Below are positions 8,894 to 18,046 of a stretch of DNA of 64,000 nt, one piece after another. Position numbers and translations under genes: made by a program. This DNA comes from Luteibacter rhizovicinus (GTDB taxonomy: Bacteria; Pseudomonadota; Gammaproteobacteria; Xanthomonadales; Rhodanobacteraceae). Location: contig NZ_SMCS01000004.1 of the NCBI RefSeq assembly GCF_004342265.1, forward strand, positions 1 to 64,000, written 5' to 3'. Each line of letters opens with the position of its first letter. The first letter of the stretch is position 1. The notes below the pieces were generated by a model, which was not told where the DNA came from, ran no database searches, and saw nothing but the letters and a program-made list of their open reading frames with translations.

Positions 8894-9031
8894 CTGTGGG
8901 AGCGTGCCTGCGCGCGAAAGCCACGGAGCGTAGAGGACGAGTCCCGATTTCGCAGCCCGAAATCCACGCTCGCGATGCAATGCCCGGCATCGCCGCTTCG
9001 TTGGTTTTTGCGCGCAGGCGCGCTCCCACAG
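8894..9031. repeat. 138-bp palindromic repeat (REP doublet), copy F (diverged)
   Basis: The ends read CTGTGGGAGCGTGCCTGCGCGC and its near-complement ending GCGCGCTCCCACAG, with the inner arm CGAAAGCCACGGAGCG. Length and plan match copy A, but the tip of the REP is the CGCGC variant also seen in the 26186 copy. It lies between the two sensor-kinase genes. Confidence 0.75.
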
Positions 9032-9111
9032 AGAGCCCTTCATATCCATAGGCGTCGTCGTAACCCTCCTCCATTGGGGTATCGTCACGACATGGGTTGA
9101 CGAGGTGACGA

Positions 9112-12100
9112 GTGCGGTTCGACCGGGGTGGGGCGTGGATAAGTGTGTTGGTTGCGTGGCTGATAGCCACGGCTTGCGCGTGGGCGGATGCGCCGGACAG
9201 TCGCGAAGAGGGTATCGGCCAGTTCTATCACACCGCCTGGACCGTGCGCGAAGGCGCGCCCGGACAGATCACCGCGCTGGCGCAGAGCAGCGACGGATAC
9301 CTCTGGCTGGGTACGCAGACGGGTCTGTACCGGTTCGACGGCGTGTCGTTCGAACGCTTCCGGCCCCGCGCGGACCGTGACTTTCCCGCATCGAGCGTAT
9401 CGGCGCTTCACGCGACGCCCGAGGGTCTCTGGGTAGGCTTCCGTTACGGTTTCGCCAGTCTGGTCACCCGCGACAGGACGATCCATTTCGACGCGCGCGA
9501 TGGCCTTCCCACAAGCACGATCTTCGCTTTCGCGCAGACGCGCGACGGCACGGTATGGGCGGCGACGTTTCGTGGACTGGCACGCTATCGGGGCCATCGC
9601 TGGGAAATGATCGGCCCCGAATGGAAGTTACCCGGCTCGCAGGCGCGAACCGTGTACGTCGATCCTGGCGGCACGCTCTGGGTAGCGACCGATACGACAC
9701 TGGCGTGCCTGCCGCCCGGCGAAACGAGTTTTCGCGTGGCGTCGGACAAGGTCGCGCGGGTCAACCGGATTCTGCAGGACCCGGCGGGCGCGATCTGGGT
9801 GGCTGAGACCGATGGCGCGGTACGGCCCGTATTCGCCGCGACGGGCGATGCGGCGGCCAACGGTCCCGAACTGAAGATTCCGGCCGCCGACTTGTTGTTC
9901 GATGCGGATGGCGCGCTGTGGGTGCCGACGATGGGAGACGGCATCCGCCGGGTGCCGAAAGTCCGGGCCATGGCCGGCAAACATATCGATAGCGAAAGCG
10001 CCGACGCCGAGCCATTCGTGGAGCGCGATGGCCTTACCTCCGACTACGTCTCGGCCGTACTGCAGGATCGCGAAGGCAATATCTGGTTCGGCAGCAGCCG
10101 GGGTCTGGACCGTTTCAGGCAAAGCAAACTGTTGCCGGCCGAATTTCCCGCCGGTTCGTTCGACTTCGCACTCGCAGCGGGCGACAACGGCGGCATCTGG
10201 GCGGGGACGAAGAACCGTGCGCTGATGAAGCTGGATGGCCAGACGGTGACCTTCGAGGATCTCCGCGTACCCGTGTCGGCCGCGTATCGCGATCCGGACG
10301 GCGTGGTGTGGCTGGGCGGTCCCGACGGGATATGGCGCATCGTCAAAGGCAAGCTGTCCCGTTTCGCCGACCTGCCCAGCGAAGGCGGTTATTCCGGCGT
10401 ACAGGCCATCGTGCGCGACAACGCCGGCGCGCTCTGGGTTTCGATCAACCGGCCGGGGATTTACCGGCTGGCCGACGGTCAGTGGACCCACGTCGAAACC
10501 TTTCCCGAATTTCCCAAAGGCTCTTCTCCGCTGTCGTTGATGACGGACCGGGCGGGGCGCGTGTGGATGGGCTTCGCGCGTAACCAGATCACGCGCAGGA
10601 ACGGCGACAAGGTCATCGTCATCACCGCCACGGAGGGTCTGGACACTGGCAATGTCACGGCTTTGCACGAGGACGGCCAGACCGTATGGGTCGGCGGCGA
10701 ACGCGGTCTCGGTTACGCCGTGGGCGATCGGATCGCGATGATTCAGTCCCTCGGCGAACCGTTGCGTGGCATTTCCGGCATCGTCCACGACAGCCATGGC
10801 GATCTGTGGCTCAACGCGGCATCGGGCATCGCGCGGATTTCGGCGAACGATATCGCGCGTGCGCAGCACGAGCCGGACTATCGCGTGCGAACGGATATCT
10901 TCGACTCGCTCGACGGAATGCCCGGTACGCCCGCCCAGTTCCGCCCGATTCCCTCGGCCATCGCGGGCACGGACGGCCGCCTGTGGTTTGCGACGACCAG
11001 CGGCGTCGTCTCCATCGATCCGGCTCACGTGCGCCATAACGCGACGCCGCCGCCCGTCGATATCGTCTCGGTGAGTACCGAAGCGGGTACCTGGGAAATA
11101 GCGGGTCCGGTGAATCTTCCGGCGCATACGCAGCGTCTGCGCATCGGTTACACCGCAGCCAGCCTCACGATGCCCGAGCGGGTACGGTTCCGCTACCGTC
11201 TGGACGGACTGGACGATCGCTGGCGCGATGCGGGCACGGACCGCGAGGCGGTGTATACGAATCCGGGGCCCGGGCGGTACACCTTCCATGTCCTGGCCCG
11301 GAACGAAGACGGCGTGTGGAACGAGCAGGGCGCGACCCTGGATATACGCATCGCGCCCGCGTTCTATCAAACGGTATGGTTTGCGCTGTTATGCGTCGTG
11401 CTGGCATTGCTGGTGCTTCGCGTCATCTTCCTTTTGCGCATGCGCCAGATGGAATCGCAGTTGCGCGCCCGGCTGCATGAGCGTCACGCGGAACGCGAGC
11501 GCATCGCCCGCGAACTGCACGACACGTTGCTGCAAAGTATCCAGGGCCTGACGATGCGCTTTCAGGCGATCGCCAATCGGGTGCCTGCCGGCACTCCGCT
11601 TCGCACGGAAATGGAGAGTGCGCTCGATCGTGCGGACGAAGCATTGGTCGAGGCGCGCGACCGTGTCAAAGACCTTCGTACTTATGTCGTCGATCTGTCC
11701 GACCTTGGCGGCGCGCTGGAAGACGTTGCGCGGGATCTCGGCCACGACCATCCGATGGCTATGCGCTGCACGATCGGTCTGGACACGGAAATCATGGACC
11801 CGATCGTCCGCGACGAGATCTACCAGATCGCGCGCGAGGCGATGCAGAACGCCTATTCGCATGCCCATGCCGATCACCTGGACATCGATATCGAAGCGAT
11901 CGACAACTTCGTGCTGTCGATCCGCGACGACGGCTGCGGCATCGATCCCGCCTTCCTCACTGCCGGTGGAAAACCGGGCCACTGGGGTTTGCGTGGCATG
12001 CGCGAACGCGCGGAGCGCATCGGCGCATCGATGACCATCGATTCGATACCCGGCTCAGGCACTCGAATCGTGCTGCACCTGCCATTGATCGAGGCCTGTC

Positions 12101-12168
12101 CTCGCACGGCGACGCGGTCCGCGCGATGGTGGCGAAGGGTGCGGCAGATGTTGGTGGGTATGCCTTAG
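9112..12168 (+). CDS. Two-component sensor with periplasmic beta-propeller (Reg_prop/Y_Y_Y) and HisKA_3 kinase
   Basis: A 1018-aa membrane kinase. A signal peptide (ending ATACAWADAP) leads into many Reg_prop propeller blades (repeated units such as DGYLWLGTQTGLYRFDG, GNIWFGSSRGLDRF, GTVWAATFRGLARY). A Y_Y_Y domain (VRFRYRLDGLDDRWRDAG) comes next, then one membrane helix at about 753-776, a HisKA_3 dimerisation domain with ERIARELHDTLLQ (His803), and an ATPase with DDGCGIDP and GHWGLRGMRERA. These sensors often respond to glycans, and a GH31 glucosidase follows directly, which makes sugar sensing a fair guess. No LuxR-type response regulator is adjacent. The GTG start at 9112 is chosen because GAGGTGA precedes it and the signal peptide follows. 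Confidence 0.88.
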   Translation: MRFDRGGAWISVLVAWLIATACAWADAPDSREEGIGQFYHTAWTVREGAPGQITALAQSSDGYLWLGTQTGLYRFDGVSFERFRPRADRDFPASSVSALHATPEGLWVGFRYGFASLVTRDRTIHFDARDGLPTSTIFAFAQTRDGTVWAATFRGLARYRGHRWEMIGPEWKLPGSQARTVYVDPGGTLWVATDTTLACLPPGETSFRVASDKVARVNRILQDPAGAIWVAETDGAVRPVFAATGDAAANGPELKIPAADLLFDADGALWVPTMGDGIRRVPKVRAMAGKHIDSESADAEPFVERDGLTSDYVSAVLQDREGNIWFGSSRGLDRFRQSKLLPAEFPAGSFDFALAAGDNGGIWAGTKNRALMKLDGQTVTFEDLRVPVSAAYRDPDGVVWLGGPDGIWRIVKGKLSRFADLPSEGGYSGVQAIVRDNAGALWVSINRPGIYRLADGQWTHVETFPEFPKGSSPLSLMTDRAGRVWMGFARNQITRRNGDKVIVITATEGLDTGNVTALHEDGQTVWVGGERGLGYAVGDRIAMIQSLGEPLRGISGIVHDSHGDLWLNAASGIARISANDIARAQHEPDYRVRTDIFDSLDGMPGTPAQFRPIPSAIAGTDGRLWFATTSGVVSIDPAHVRHNATPPPVDIVSVSTEAGTWEIAGPVNLPAHTQRLRIGYTAASLTMPERVRFRYRLDGLDDRWRDAGTDREAVYTNPGPGRYTFHVLARNEDGVWNEQGATLDIRIAPAFYQTVWFALLCVVLALLVLRVIFLLRMRQMESQLRARLHERHAERERIARELHDTLLQSIQGLTMRFQAIANRVPAGTPLRTEMESALDRADEALVEARDRVKDLRTYVVDLSDLGGALEDVARDLGHDHPMAMRCTIGLDTEIMDPIVRDEIYQIAREAMQNAYSHAHADHLDIDIEAIDNFVLSIRDDGCGIDPAFLTAGGKPGHWGLRGMRERAERIGASMTIDSIPGSGTRIVLHLPLIEACPRTATRSARWWRRVRQMLVGMP

Positions 12169-12222
12169 GGATTGCGTTTGAGATAGTTCTTGCAGGGATA
12201 GGGCTACGCGATCTCATTGTTT

Positions 12223-12260
12223 CCCCGTTTTTTCGGGGCATAATCGATCAATCTATCGAT
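12223..12260 (+). promoter_or_regulatory. Hairpin plus ATCGAT dyad in front of the GH31 gene
   Basis: A CCCCG-T6-CGGGG hairpin is followed by CATAAT, a plausible -10 element, and then by the inverted repeat ATCGAT-caatct-ATCGAT (12243-12260), about 15 nt before the start codon. It may be a promoter/operator for the glucosidase gene. No -35 element is convincing. Confidence 0.3.
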
Positions 12261-12274
12261 ACCAGGGGGCGCCC

Positions 12275-14857
12275 ATGCCAAGCCCACGGGACTGCGCTAT
12301 CGCGCACGAAGGTGCGACGGTCGTATGCGGGAATGTTCGCTTCACGGTGCTGACGCCGCGGGTTATCCGTCTGGAGTGGAGTGCTATCGGCGTGTTCGAC
12401 GACGAGCGGACGCAGTTCGCCGTGTATCGGGCGCTGCCGGTGCCACCGTTTCGTCTGGACGAGGACGAACGGACGTTGACGATCGACACGGGCTCGCTGG
12501 TGCTGCGTTATACGAAGGGCGATGGTCCCTTCGATGCCGTCAACCTGGCCATTGACGTGATCGATGGCGATCGCAGGACGACCTGGGTGCCGGGGACGGT
12601 TCAGCGGGAAAACCTTGGCGGCACATACCGCACGCTGGATCGCTACGACGGCGATACCTGGCAGGATGGCAGCAAGCTGCCTCTGGAGGACGGTCTGCTC
12701 GCCCGCGACGGCTGGCATGTGATCGACGATTCGGCGAGCTTCCGTATCGACGACGACGGTTGGGTATTGCCGCGCAAGGGCGAGGGCGACCAGGATTTCT
12801 ATTTCTTCGGTTACGGCCGCGCGTTCCATACGGCGATTGCGGACTTCGCCGCCATTTCCGGTCCGCAGCCCATGCCGCCGCGCTTCGTGTTCGGTTACTG
12901 GTGGTCGCGTTACTGGAACTATTCCGACGAGGAGCTGCGCATTCTCGTCGCGCGCTTCGACAAGGAACGTATCCCGCTGGACGTGCTGGTGCTGGACATG
13001 GACTGGCATACGACGCCGGGACTTTCGTTGCGCGAAGGGCACGAGCACACCGATGTCTTCGGTGAAAAATCCGGCTGGACAGGCTATACGTTCAACCGCA
13101 GCCTGTTTCCCGATCCGGTGGCCTTCATGCGCTGGGCGCATGGCGAGCAGCTCCACGTTACCCTCAACCTGCATCCGGCCTCCGGGGTGATGCCGCATGA
13201 GGAAAAGTACGAGGCGATGGCCCGGCAGTTGTCGTGGAATACGTCGACAAAGGCGCCGATTCCCTACGAGGGCACATCCCGGCCGTATATGCGCGCGTTG
13301 TTCGATACGATCCTGCATCCGCTCGAAAAGCAGGGTGTGGATTTCTGGTGGCTCGACTGGCAGCAGTGGGCCGATTCGAAAGCGATGCCCGGCCTTAGCA
13401 ACACCTGGTGGCTCAACCATGTGTTCTTTACCGAAATGCAGCGCCACGACGACGCGCGCGGCCTGATTTACCATCGCTGGGGCGGGCTGGGCAATCATCG
13501 CTATCCGATCGGTTTCTCGGGCGACAGCGTGATCACGTGGACATCGCTGGCGTATCAGCCGCACTTCACCGCCATGGCGTCCAACGTGCTGTATGGCTAC
13601 TGGAGCCACGATATCGGTGGCCATACCTTCGATAAGAGCATTCCGCGCGAGGACCGGCACCTCGACCCGGAACTCTATGCGCGCTGGATGCAGTACGGCG
13701 TATTCAGTCCCGTGTTCCGTACGCATTCGGCGAAGGAAGCCAGTCTGCACAAGGAGCCATGGCATTTCGGTCCGCCGTATGGCGACGCCATTTTCGACGC
13801 GATCCGTTTGCGCTACCGCCTGGCGCCGTATATCTATGGCGCGTCGCGCGATGCCTACGACACTGGCGTATCGATCGTCCGGCCGATGTATTACGACTGG
13901 CCCGAACACGACATGGCTTACAACGTCCCCGGGCAATACATGTTCGGAAACGACTTGCTGGTCGCGCCCGTTACCGTGCCGTTGAAGGATGGCGCGGCGC
14001 CGTTTCCGGTCTGGCTGCCGCCGGGCCTCTGGTACAGCCGTGGCGGCGCGGAATCGTTCGAAGGCGGCCAGGTGTTCGAACGCAGTTACGGGCTCCACGA
14101 AATTCCGATTTTCGTACGGCCGGGCAGCGTGATTCCACTCTATCCGGAGGGATTGCGGCATCTTTCGACGGTTCCTTCCACGCTTACGCTGCAGGTGTTT
14201 CCGGGAGCGGAAGGCGATGCGTCGTTATACGACGACGATGGCGCGACGCAGGGATACCAGCGCGGCGAATATGCGCGGACAAAGGTACGAAGCAGGCACG
14301 GAACGAAGACGCATCGCGTGCATATCGATGCGATGGAGGGTTCGTACCGGGGCAAGCCGGCGATGCGCGCATATACCGTGGAACTGCTCGACTCCGACGT
14401 GCCCGACGCTGTCGAAGTCAACGGCCGCGAATTGCCGTACTGCGCGACGCCGGCGCCGGGTACCTGGCTGTTCGATACGATGTGGTTATGCATACGCGTG
14501 GAGCTGGAACCGGCATCCGTCGACGAGGCGCATGACATCGTCGCACGGTTCGATCCCGTGTATGCGAAGCCTCCTGGCTTGCTGCACCGGATGCGGCGCG
14601 CGCGGGATGCGGTGGGATATCTGAAGCAGGTGTGGAACGATATTTCGGCACTCCCCGATGACATCGATCTGGCGGGACAGGCGGCGCGCGTGCTTGCCTA
14701 TACGGTCGACGAGGGGGATAACGCGGGTCGCGCCGCGCGCTTTGCCGAGGCGGTGCGGGAGTTCGAGCGGCGGTTCGCGGCGTTGCCGGACAGTGTGGCG
14801 GCGACGCCGATCGACGATGAGTTGAAGCGTGGGTTTGTGGAGCGGTTGGGGTGGTGA
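12275..14857 (+). CDS. Glycoside hydrolase family 31 alpha-glucosidase
   Basis: An 860-aa GH31 enzyme that should hydrolyse terminal alpha-linked glucose (or a related alpha-glycoside) by a retaining mechanism. An N-terminal beta-sandwich precedes the (beta/alpha)8 barrel, which starts near MPPRFVFGYWWSRYWNYSD. The nucleophile is Asp361 in FWWLDWQQW and the acid/base is Asp417 in GFSGDSV. GYWSHDIGGH and the C-terminal beta domains with the DDDGATQGY motif follow. There is no signal peptide, so it is probably cytoplasmic. AGGGGG precedes the ATG. Exact substrate is unknown; the neighbouring propeller sensor may be functionally linked. Confidence 0.9.
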   Translation: MPSPRDCAIAHEGATVVCGNVRFTVLTPRVIRLEWSAIGVFDDERTQFAVYRALPVPPFRLDEDERTLTIDTGSLVLRYTKGDGPFDAVNLAIDVIDGDRRTTWVPGTVQRENLGGTYRTLDRYDGDTWQDGSKLPLEDGLLARDGWHVIDDSASFRIDDDGWVLPRKGEGDQDFYFFGYGRAFHTAIADFAAISGPQPMPPRFVFGYWWSRYWNYSDEELRILVARFDKERIPLDVLVLDMDWHTTPGLSLREGHEHTDVFGEKSGWTGYTFNRSLFPDPVAFMRWAHGEQLHVTLNLHPASGVMPHEEKYEAMARQLSWNTSTKAPIPYEGTSRPYMRALFDTILHPLEKQGVDFWWLDWQQWADSKAMPGLSNTWWLNHVFFTEMQRHDDARGLIYHRWGGLGNHRYPIGFSGDSVITWTSLAYQPHFTAMASNVLYGYWSHDIGGHTFDKSIPREDRHLDPELYARWMQYGVFSPVFRTHSAKEASLHKEPWHFGPPYGDAIFDAIRLRYRLAPYIYGASRDAYDTGVSIVRPMYYDWPEHDMAYNVPGQYMFGNDLLVAPVTVPLKDGAAPFPVWLPPGLWYSRGGAESFEGGQVFERSYGLHEIPIFVRPGSVIPLYPEGLRHLSTVPSTLTLQVFPGAEGDASLYDDDGATQGYQRGEYARTKVRSRHGTKTHRVHIDAMEGSYRGKPAMRAYTVELLDSDVPDAVEVNGRELPYCATPAPGTWLFDTMWLCIRVELEPASVDEAHDIVARFDPVYAKPPGLLHRMRRARDAVGYLKQVWNDISALPDDIDLAGQAARVLAYTVDEGDNAGRAARFAEAVREFERRFAALPDSVAATPIDDELKRGFVERLGW

Positions 14858-14880
14858 TCGGAGCAAACGTCACTTACCCC

Positions 14881-15037
14881 TCGCCGTCATTCCGGGGCAC
14901 GCCGGAATCCACGGCGAGGCGTTCGGTTGTCGCGATATGCCAACGTAGGCGCTCTTTCCAAAGAGCTACATTGTGCTACGCGCTCGCTTGCCCCACGCGG
15001 TCGCCGCGGATTCCGGCGTGCGCCGGAATGACGGTGA
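14881..15037. repeat. Second REP family: inverted pair of CATTCCGG...CCGGAAT palindromes
   Basis: Two 37-nt units (14881-14917 and 15001-15037) face each other. Each has a CATTCCGG...CCGGAATC dyad between TCGCCG and CGGCGA or GGTGA arms. The 83 nt between them contain nothing recognisable. CATTCCGGC...GCCGGAATC palindromes are common extragenic repeats in xanthomonads. This pair fills the gap between the GH31 gene and the osmoprotectant operon. Confidence 0.7.
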
Positions 15038-15062
15038 GGATGGTCTTGGTGGTGAGGGTGCC

Positions 15063-15974
15063 ATGATGCATCGTGTGTTTGCCTTCCTCGTACTGTTGGC
15101 TCTTTCTTTCGGCATCGCCCAGGCCCAGACCGCCGTGCGCGTCGGCTCCAAAGCCGACAACGAAGGAGCGCTGCTCGGACAGATCGTGCTGCAGGTATTG
15201 CGCCACGAAGGCATTCCCGTCGAAGACCGCACGCAGCTAGGCCCCACGTCGATCGTGCGACGCGCTTTGCTACATGGCGATCTGGATATCTATCCCGAGT
15301 ACACCGGCAACGCGGCTTTCTTCTTCCATCGCGAAGGCGATCCCGCGTTCCGCGATGCAAAACAGGCGTACGCCCTCGCAGCATCGCTCGACGAAAAGGC
15401 GAACCGGCTGATCTGGCTCGATCCCGCGCCCGCCGACAATCACTGGGCCATCGGCGTGCGTCGCGACGTGGCCACCCCGGCGCATCTGGCGACGCTGGAC
15501 GACTTTGCTCGCTGGGTGAATACGGGTGGCCGCGTGCTATTGGCCGGCTCCGCCGAATTCGTCGAAAGCGACGCGGCATTGCCCGCGTTCCAGCAGGCGT
15601 ACGGCTTCCGGCTGCGTGGCTCGCAGTTGCTGGTGCTGGCGGGTGGCGACACGTCGGCCACGATCAAGGCTGCCGCCGAGGGTACGTCGGGAGTGAATGC
15701 GAGCATGGTGTATATGACCGACGGTGCGCTGGCTGTCACGGGGCTGGTCGTACTCGACGATACGCGTCGCGTGGAACCCGTCTACCAGCCCGCGCCGGTG
15801 GTGCGGGCCGACGTGCTGGCCCGATATCCGCGAATTCGGGCCGCGCTCGCGGCGGCATTCGCGCCATTGACGGTGGATACCTTGCGTCGCCTGAATGCGC
15901 GTACGCAGATCGACGGAGAGGATGCGGCGCGCGTTGCCGCGGACTATCTTCGCTCCCGGCATCTTTCGGACTGA
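15063..15974 (+). CDS. osmF: Osmoprotectant ABC transporter substrate-binding protein (YehZ/OsmF, OpuC-type)
   Basis: A 303-aa periplasmic binding protein of the OpuAC/ProX-like family for quaternary amines. A signal peptide (MMHRVFAFLVLLALSFGIAQAQ) precedes VRVGSKADNEGALLGQIVLQ, then QLGPTSIVRRALLHGDLDIYPEYTGNA. That run is diagnostic of the glycine-betaine/choline-binding fold. The start is set at 15063 (GAGGGTG upstream, signal peptide directly after); a longer frame would run into the repeat. It is the first gene of a four-gene operon in the same order as E. coli yehZYXW. In E. coli this system is a low-affinity betaine importer with a weak osmotic role; the ligand here is inferred. Confidence 0.85.
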   Translation: MMHRVFAFLVLLALSFGIAQAQTAVRVGSKADNEGALLGQIVLQVLRHEGIPVEDRTQLGPTSIVRRALLHGDLDIYPEYTGNAAFFFHREGDPAFRDAKQAYALAASLDEKANRLIWLDPAPADNHWAIGVRRDVATPAHLATLDDFARWVNTGGRVLLAGSAEFVESDAALPAFQQAYGFRLRGSQLLVLAGGDTSATIKAAAEGTSGVNASMVYMTDGALAVTGLVVLDDTRRVEPVYQPAPVVRADVLARYPRIRAALAAAFAPLTVDTLRRLNARTQIDGEDAARVAADYLRSRHLSD

Positions 15975-15977
15975 CGC

Positions 15978-17117
15978 GTGAGTACACGTACCGACCTTCC
16001 TCTTGCGCTGCTATCCGCTGTCGGCCTGCTTGCCGCGACGACGGGTACGTTTCTCGAGGTCGCACCGAACCGGCTTCTGTCGGGCAGCGCGCTCGCGCTC
16101 TGGCATGTGCCGCCGGCGATGGGCGGATGGGTCGTGCTGGCATTGTGGTGCTGGGGATTGGCGTGCTCGTTGCTGGCGACGAAGCGTGGACTGTCGATAG
16201 CGTGCGCGCTCCTCGTCGGACTTCCGCTTCTGGCGGGCGCGGGCGCGCATCGGCTGCTCGCGGATGCGGCGGTTCACACAACGCGGATCCAGCTGGGCGC
16301 GGGATTCTGGATCATGTGGCTGGCAGCGGCGCTGCTGTTGCTCGATCGTCTACGTGGGGCGCGTCGTGTCGTGCAGTTGGCGATATGGACCGGCGTTGTC
16401 GTCGCGTTTGTCGTGGCGGGCTGGAGCGGTGCATTCGCCGATCTGGCTCTCGTGCGCGAATACGCCGCGCAGCGCGACGTCTTCGCCACCGCGCTGCGGA
16501 TCCATCTCCTGCTGACACTGGGCACGCTGGGACTCGCGCTGGCGATCGGTCTGCCGCTCGGCTGGATCGCATGGCGGCGCCGGCGGGCAGGCAACGGCAT
16601 CCTGGGTGTGCTGTCGCTGGTGCAGACGGTGCCTTCGATCGCGCTGTTCGCGCTGCTGATCGGCCCGTTGGCCTGGCTCGCGCAACACATGCCCTCGCTT
16701 CAGGCCCTGGGATTCGGTGGCACGGGCGCGGCACCGGCGGTCATCGCGCTATGTCTTTACGCCTTGCTGCCGGTGGTGCGTTACACCCTCGCGGGCCTGG
16801 ATGGCGTGCCGCGCGATGCGGTCGAGGCCGCGCGCGGTATGGGTATGACGCGCTGGCAGGTGCTGGCACGCGTGCAATGGCCGCTGGCGTGGCCCGTTCT
16901 GCTGGCGGGTCTGCGTATCGTCAGCGTGCAGGCGATCGGCATGGTTGCCGTGGCCGCGCTGATCGGCGCGGGCGGTCTGGGGCGATTCGTATTCCTCGGC
17001 GTGGGCCAGGGTGCCATCGATATGGTGTTGCTCGGTACGCTGGCGATCATTGCGCTGGCCTTGCTGGCGGACCTCGTGTTTCAGGCGGCACTGATGTTGA
17101 CGGAGCGACGCGGATGA
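15978..17117 (+). CDS. yehY: Osmoprotectant ABC transporter permease (YehY-like)
   Basis: A 379-aa inner-membrane permease. About five hydrophobic segments form an N-terminal extension, as in E. coli YehY, and the standard BPD_transp_1 domain follows from about residue 165. The EAA loop is DAVEAARGMGMTRWQVLARVQWPLA, near the C-terminal third. It starts with GTG three nucleotides after the binding-protein stop and overlaps the ATPase start by ATGA. It pairs with the second permease (YehW-like) to form the channel. Confidence 0.85.
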   Translation: MSTRTDLPLALLSAVGLLAATTGTFLEVAPNRLLSGSALALWHVPPAMGGWVVLALWCWGLACSLLATKRGLSIACALLVGLPLLAGAGAHRLLADAAVHTTRIQLGAGFWIMWLAAALLLLDRLRGARRVVQLAIWTGVVVAFVVAGWSGAFADLALVREYAAQRDVFATALRIHLLLTLGTLGLALAIGLPLGWIAWRRRRAGNGILGVLSLVQTVPSIALFALLIGPLAWLAQHMPSLQALGFGGTGAAPAVIALCLYALLPVVRYTLAGLDGVPRDAVEAARGMGMTRWQVLARVQWPLAWPVLLAGLRIVSVQAIGMVAVAALIGAGGLGRFVFLGVGQGAIDMVLLGTLAIIALALLADLVFQAALMLTERRG

Positions 17118-18046
17118 TCGAACTCGACCATGTGACCAGGCGCTACGGCGAGACGGCGGTTATCGACGATCTTTCGCTGCGCATCGAAGGCGGCGAACTC
17201 TTCGTGCTGGTGGGGCCGTCGGGGTCTGGCAAGTCGACCCTGTTGCGCACGATCAACCGGCTGATTTCCATCGACGACGGGGCGATCCGCATCGACGGAC
17301 GCGATGTGCGCGAGGTTCCGGTGGCATCGCTTCGTCGCGGGATCGGGTACGCCATCCAGTCGGTCGGACTGTTTCCGCATCGAACAGTGGCGGAGAACAT
17401 CGCGACGGTACCGCGCTTGCTCGGCTGGCCGGCGGCGCGTATCCGTGCGCGGGTGGACGAACTGATTGCGATGCTCCAGCTCGATGGGGAAAACGTTCTC
17501 GACCGTTATCCGCATGCCTTGTCGGGAGGTCAGCAGCAGCGTGTCGGGGTGGCGCGCGCGTTGGCGGCCGAGCCGGCGATCATGTTGATGGACGAACCTT
17601 TCGGCGCGCTGGACCCGCTGACCCGCGATGCCTTGCAGTCCAGCATCCAGGCGATCCATGCGCAGACGGGAACGACGATCGTCTTCGTCACCCACGACAT
17701 GGACGAAGCGCTTCGTCTGGGCGAGCGCATCGGCCTGATGGAAAGCGGCCGGTTGCTCCAGGTCGGTACGCCGCTGGAGCTGCTGCGCGATCCCGCCTGC
17801 GAGCGCGTGCGCGCTTTTGTGGGTGGCGAAAATCCGGGGTTGCGCGAGCTTTCCGTGCGCCGTGTTCGTTCGGTGCTGCGTGATGGTGAAGCATCCTCGG
17901 CTCCCGCGGTCGATGCCGATGCGACATTGCAGCAGGCTCTGGCAACGATGCTGGAGCACGGAAGCGATGTGCTTCGTGTGCGCGACGCGAAGGGCACAAC
18001 GCTGGGCGTGCTGCATCTCACCGATTTGCTGGCGCGCAAACCGTGA
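17114..18046 (+). CDS. yehX: Osmoprotectant ABC transporter ATPase (YehX-like)
   Basis: A 310-aa ABC ATPase. Walker A is GPSGSGKST, the Q-loop is AIQSVGLFPH, the signature is ALSGGQQQRVGVARAL, Walker B is IMLMDEPFGALD and the H-loop is FVTHDMDEAL. The C-terminus (VDADATLQQALATMLEHGSD and GVLHLTDLL) looks like a single, reduced CBS-type segment, as in OpuCA/YehX proteins, where CBS domains sense ionic strength. The start ATG at 17114 overlaps the yehY stop (ATGA), and the gene overlaps the next permease by GTGA. Confidence 0.88.
   Translation: MIELDHVTRRYGETAVIDDLSLRIEGGELFVLVGPSGSGKSTLLRTINRLISIDDGAIRIDGRDVREVPVASLRRGIGYAIQSVGLFPHRTVAENIATVPRLLGWPAARIRARVDELIAMLQLDGENVLDRYPHALSGGQQQRVGVARALAAEPAIMLMDEPFGALDPLTRDALQSSIQAIHAQTGTTIVFVTHDMDEALRLGERIGLMESGRLLQVGTPLELLRDPACERVRAFVGGENPGLRELSVRRVRSVLRDGEASSAPAVDADATLQQALATMLEHGSDVLRVRDAKGTTLGVLHLTDLLARKP

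Noticed and set aside
6618-9170. 850-residue open frame antisense to the hybrid kinase
   Set aside because: It mirrors codon bias of the real gene (high GC at third positions), has Arg/His-rich composition, no recognisable domain, and opposes a protein with all catalytic motifs.
9628-11370. 580-residue antisense open frame over the propeller kinase
   Set aside because: Low-complexity Arg/Gly/His composition and no motif; a shadow of the opposite strand.
12248-14161. 637-residue antisense open frame over the GH31 gene
   Set aside because: No domain, and the plus strand encodes an intact GH31 enzyme with both catalytic Asp residues.
16127-17113. N-terminal extension of the ABC ATPase frame
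   Set aside because: The frame is open but overlaps the permease gene; the ATG at 17114 with ATGA coupling and the Walker A spacing mark the true start.
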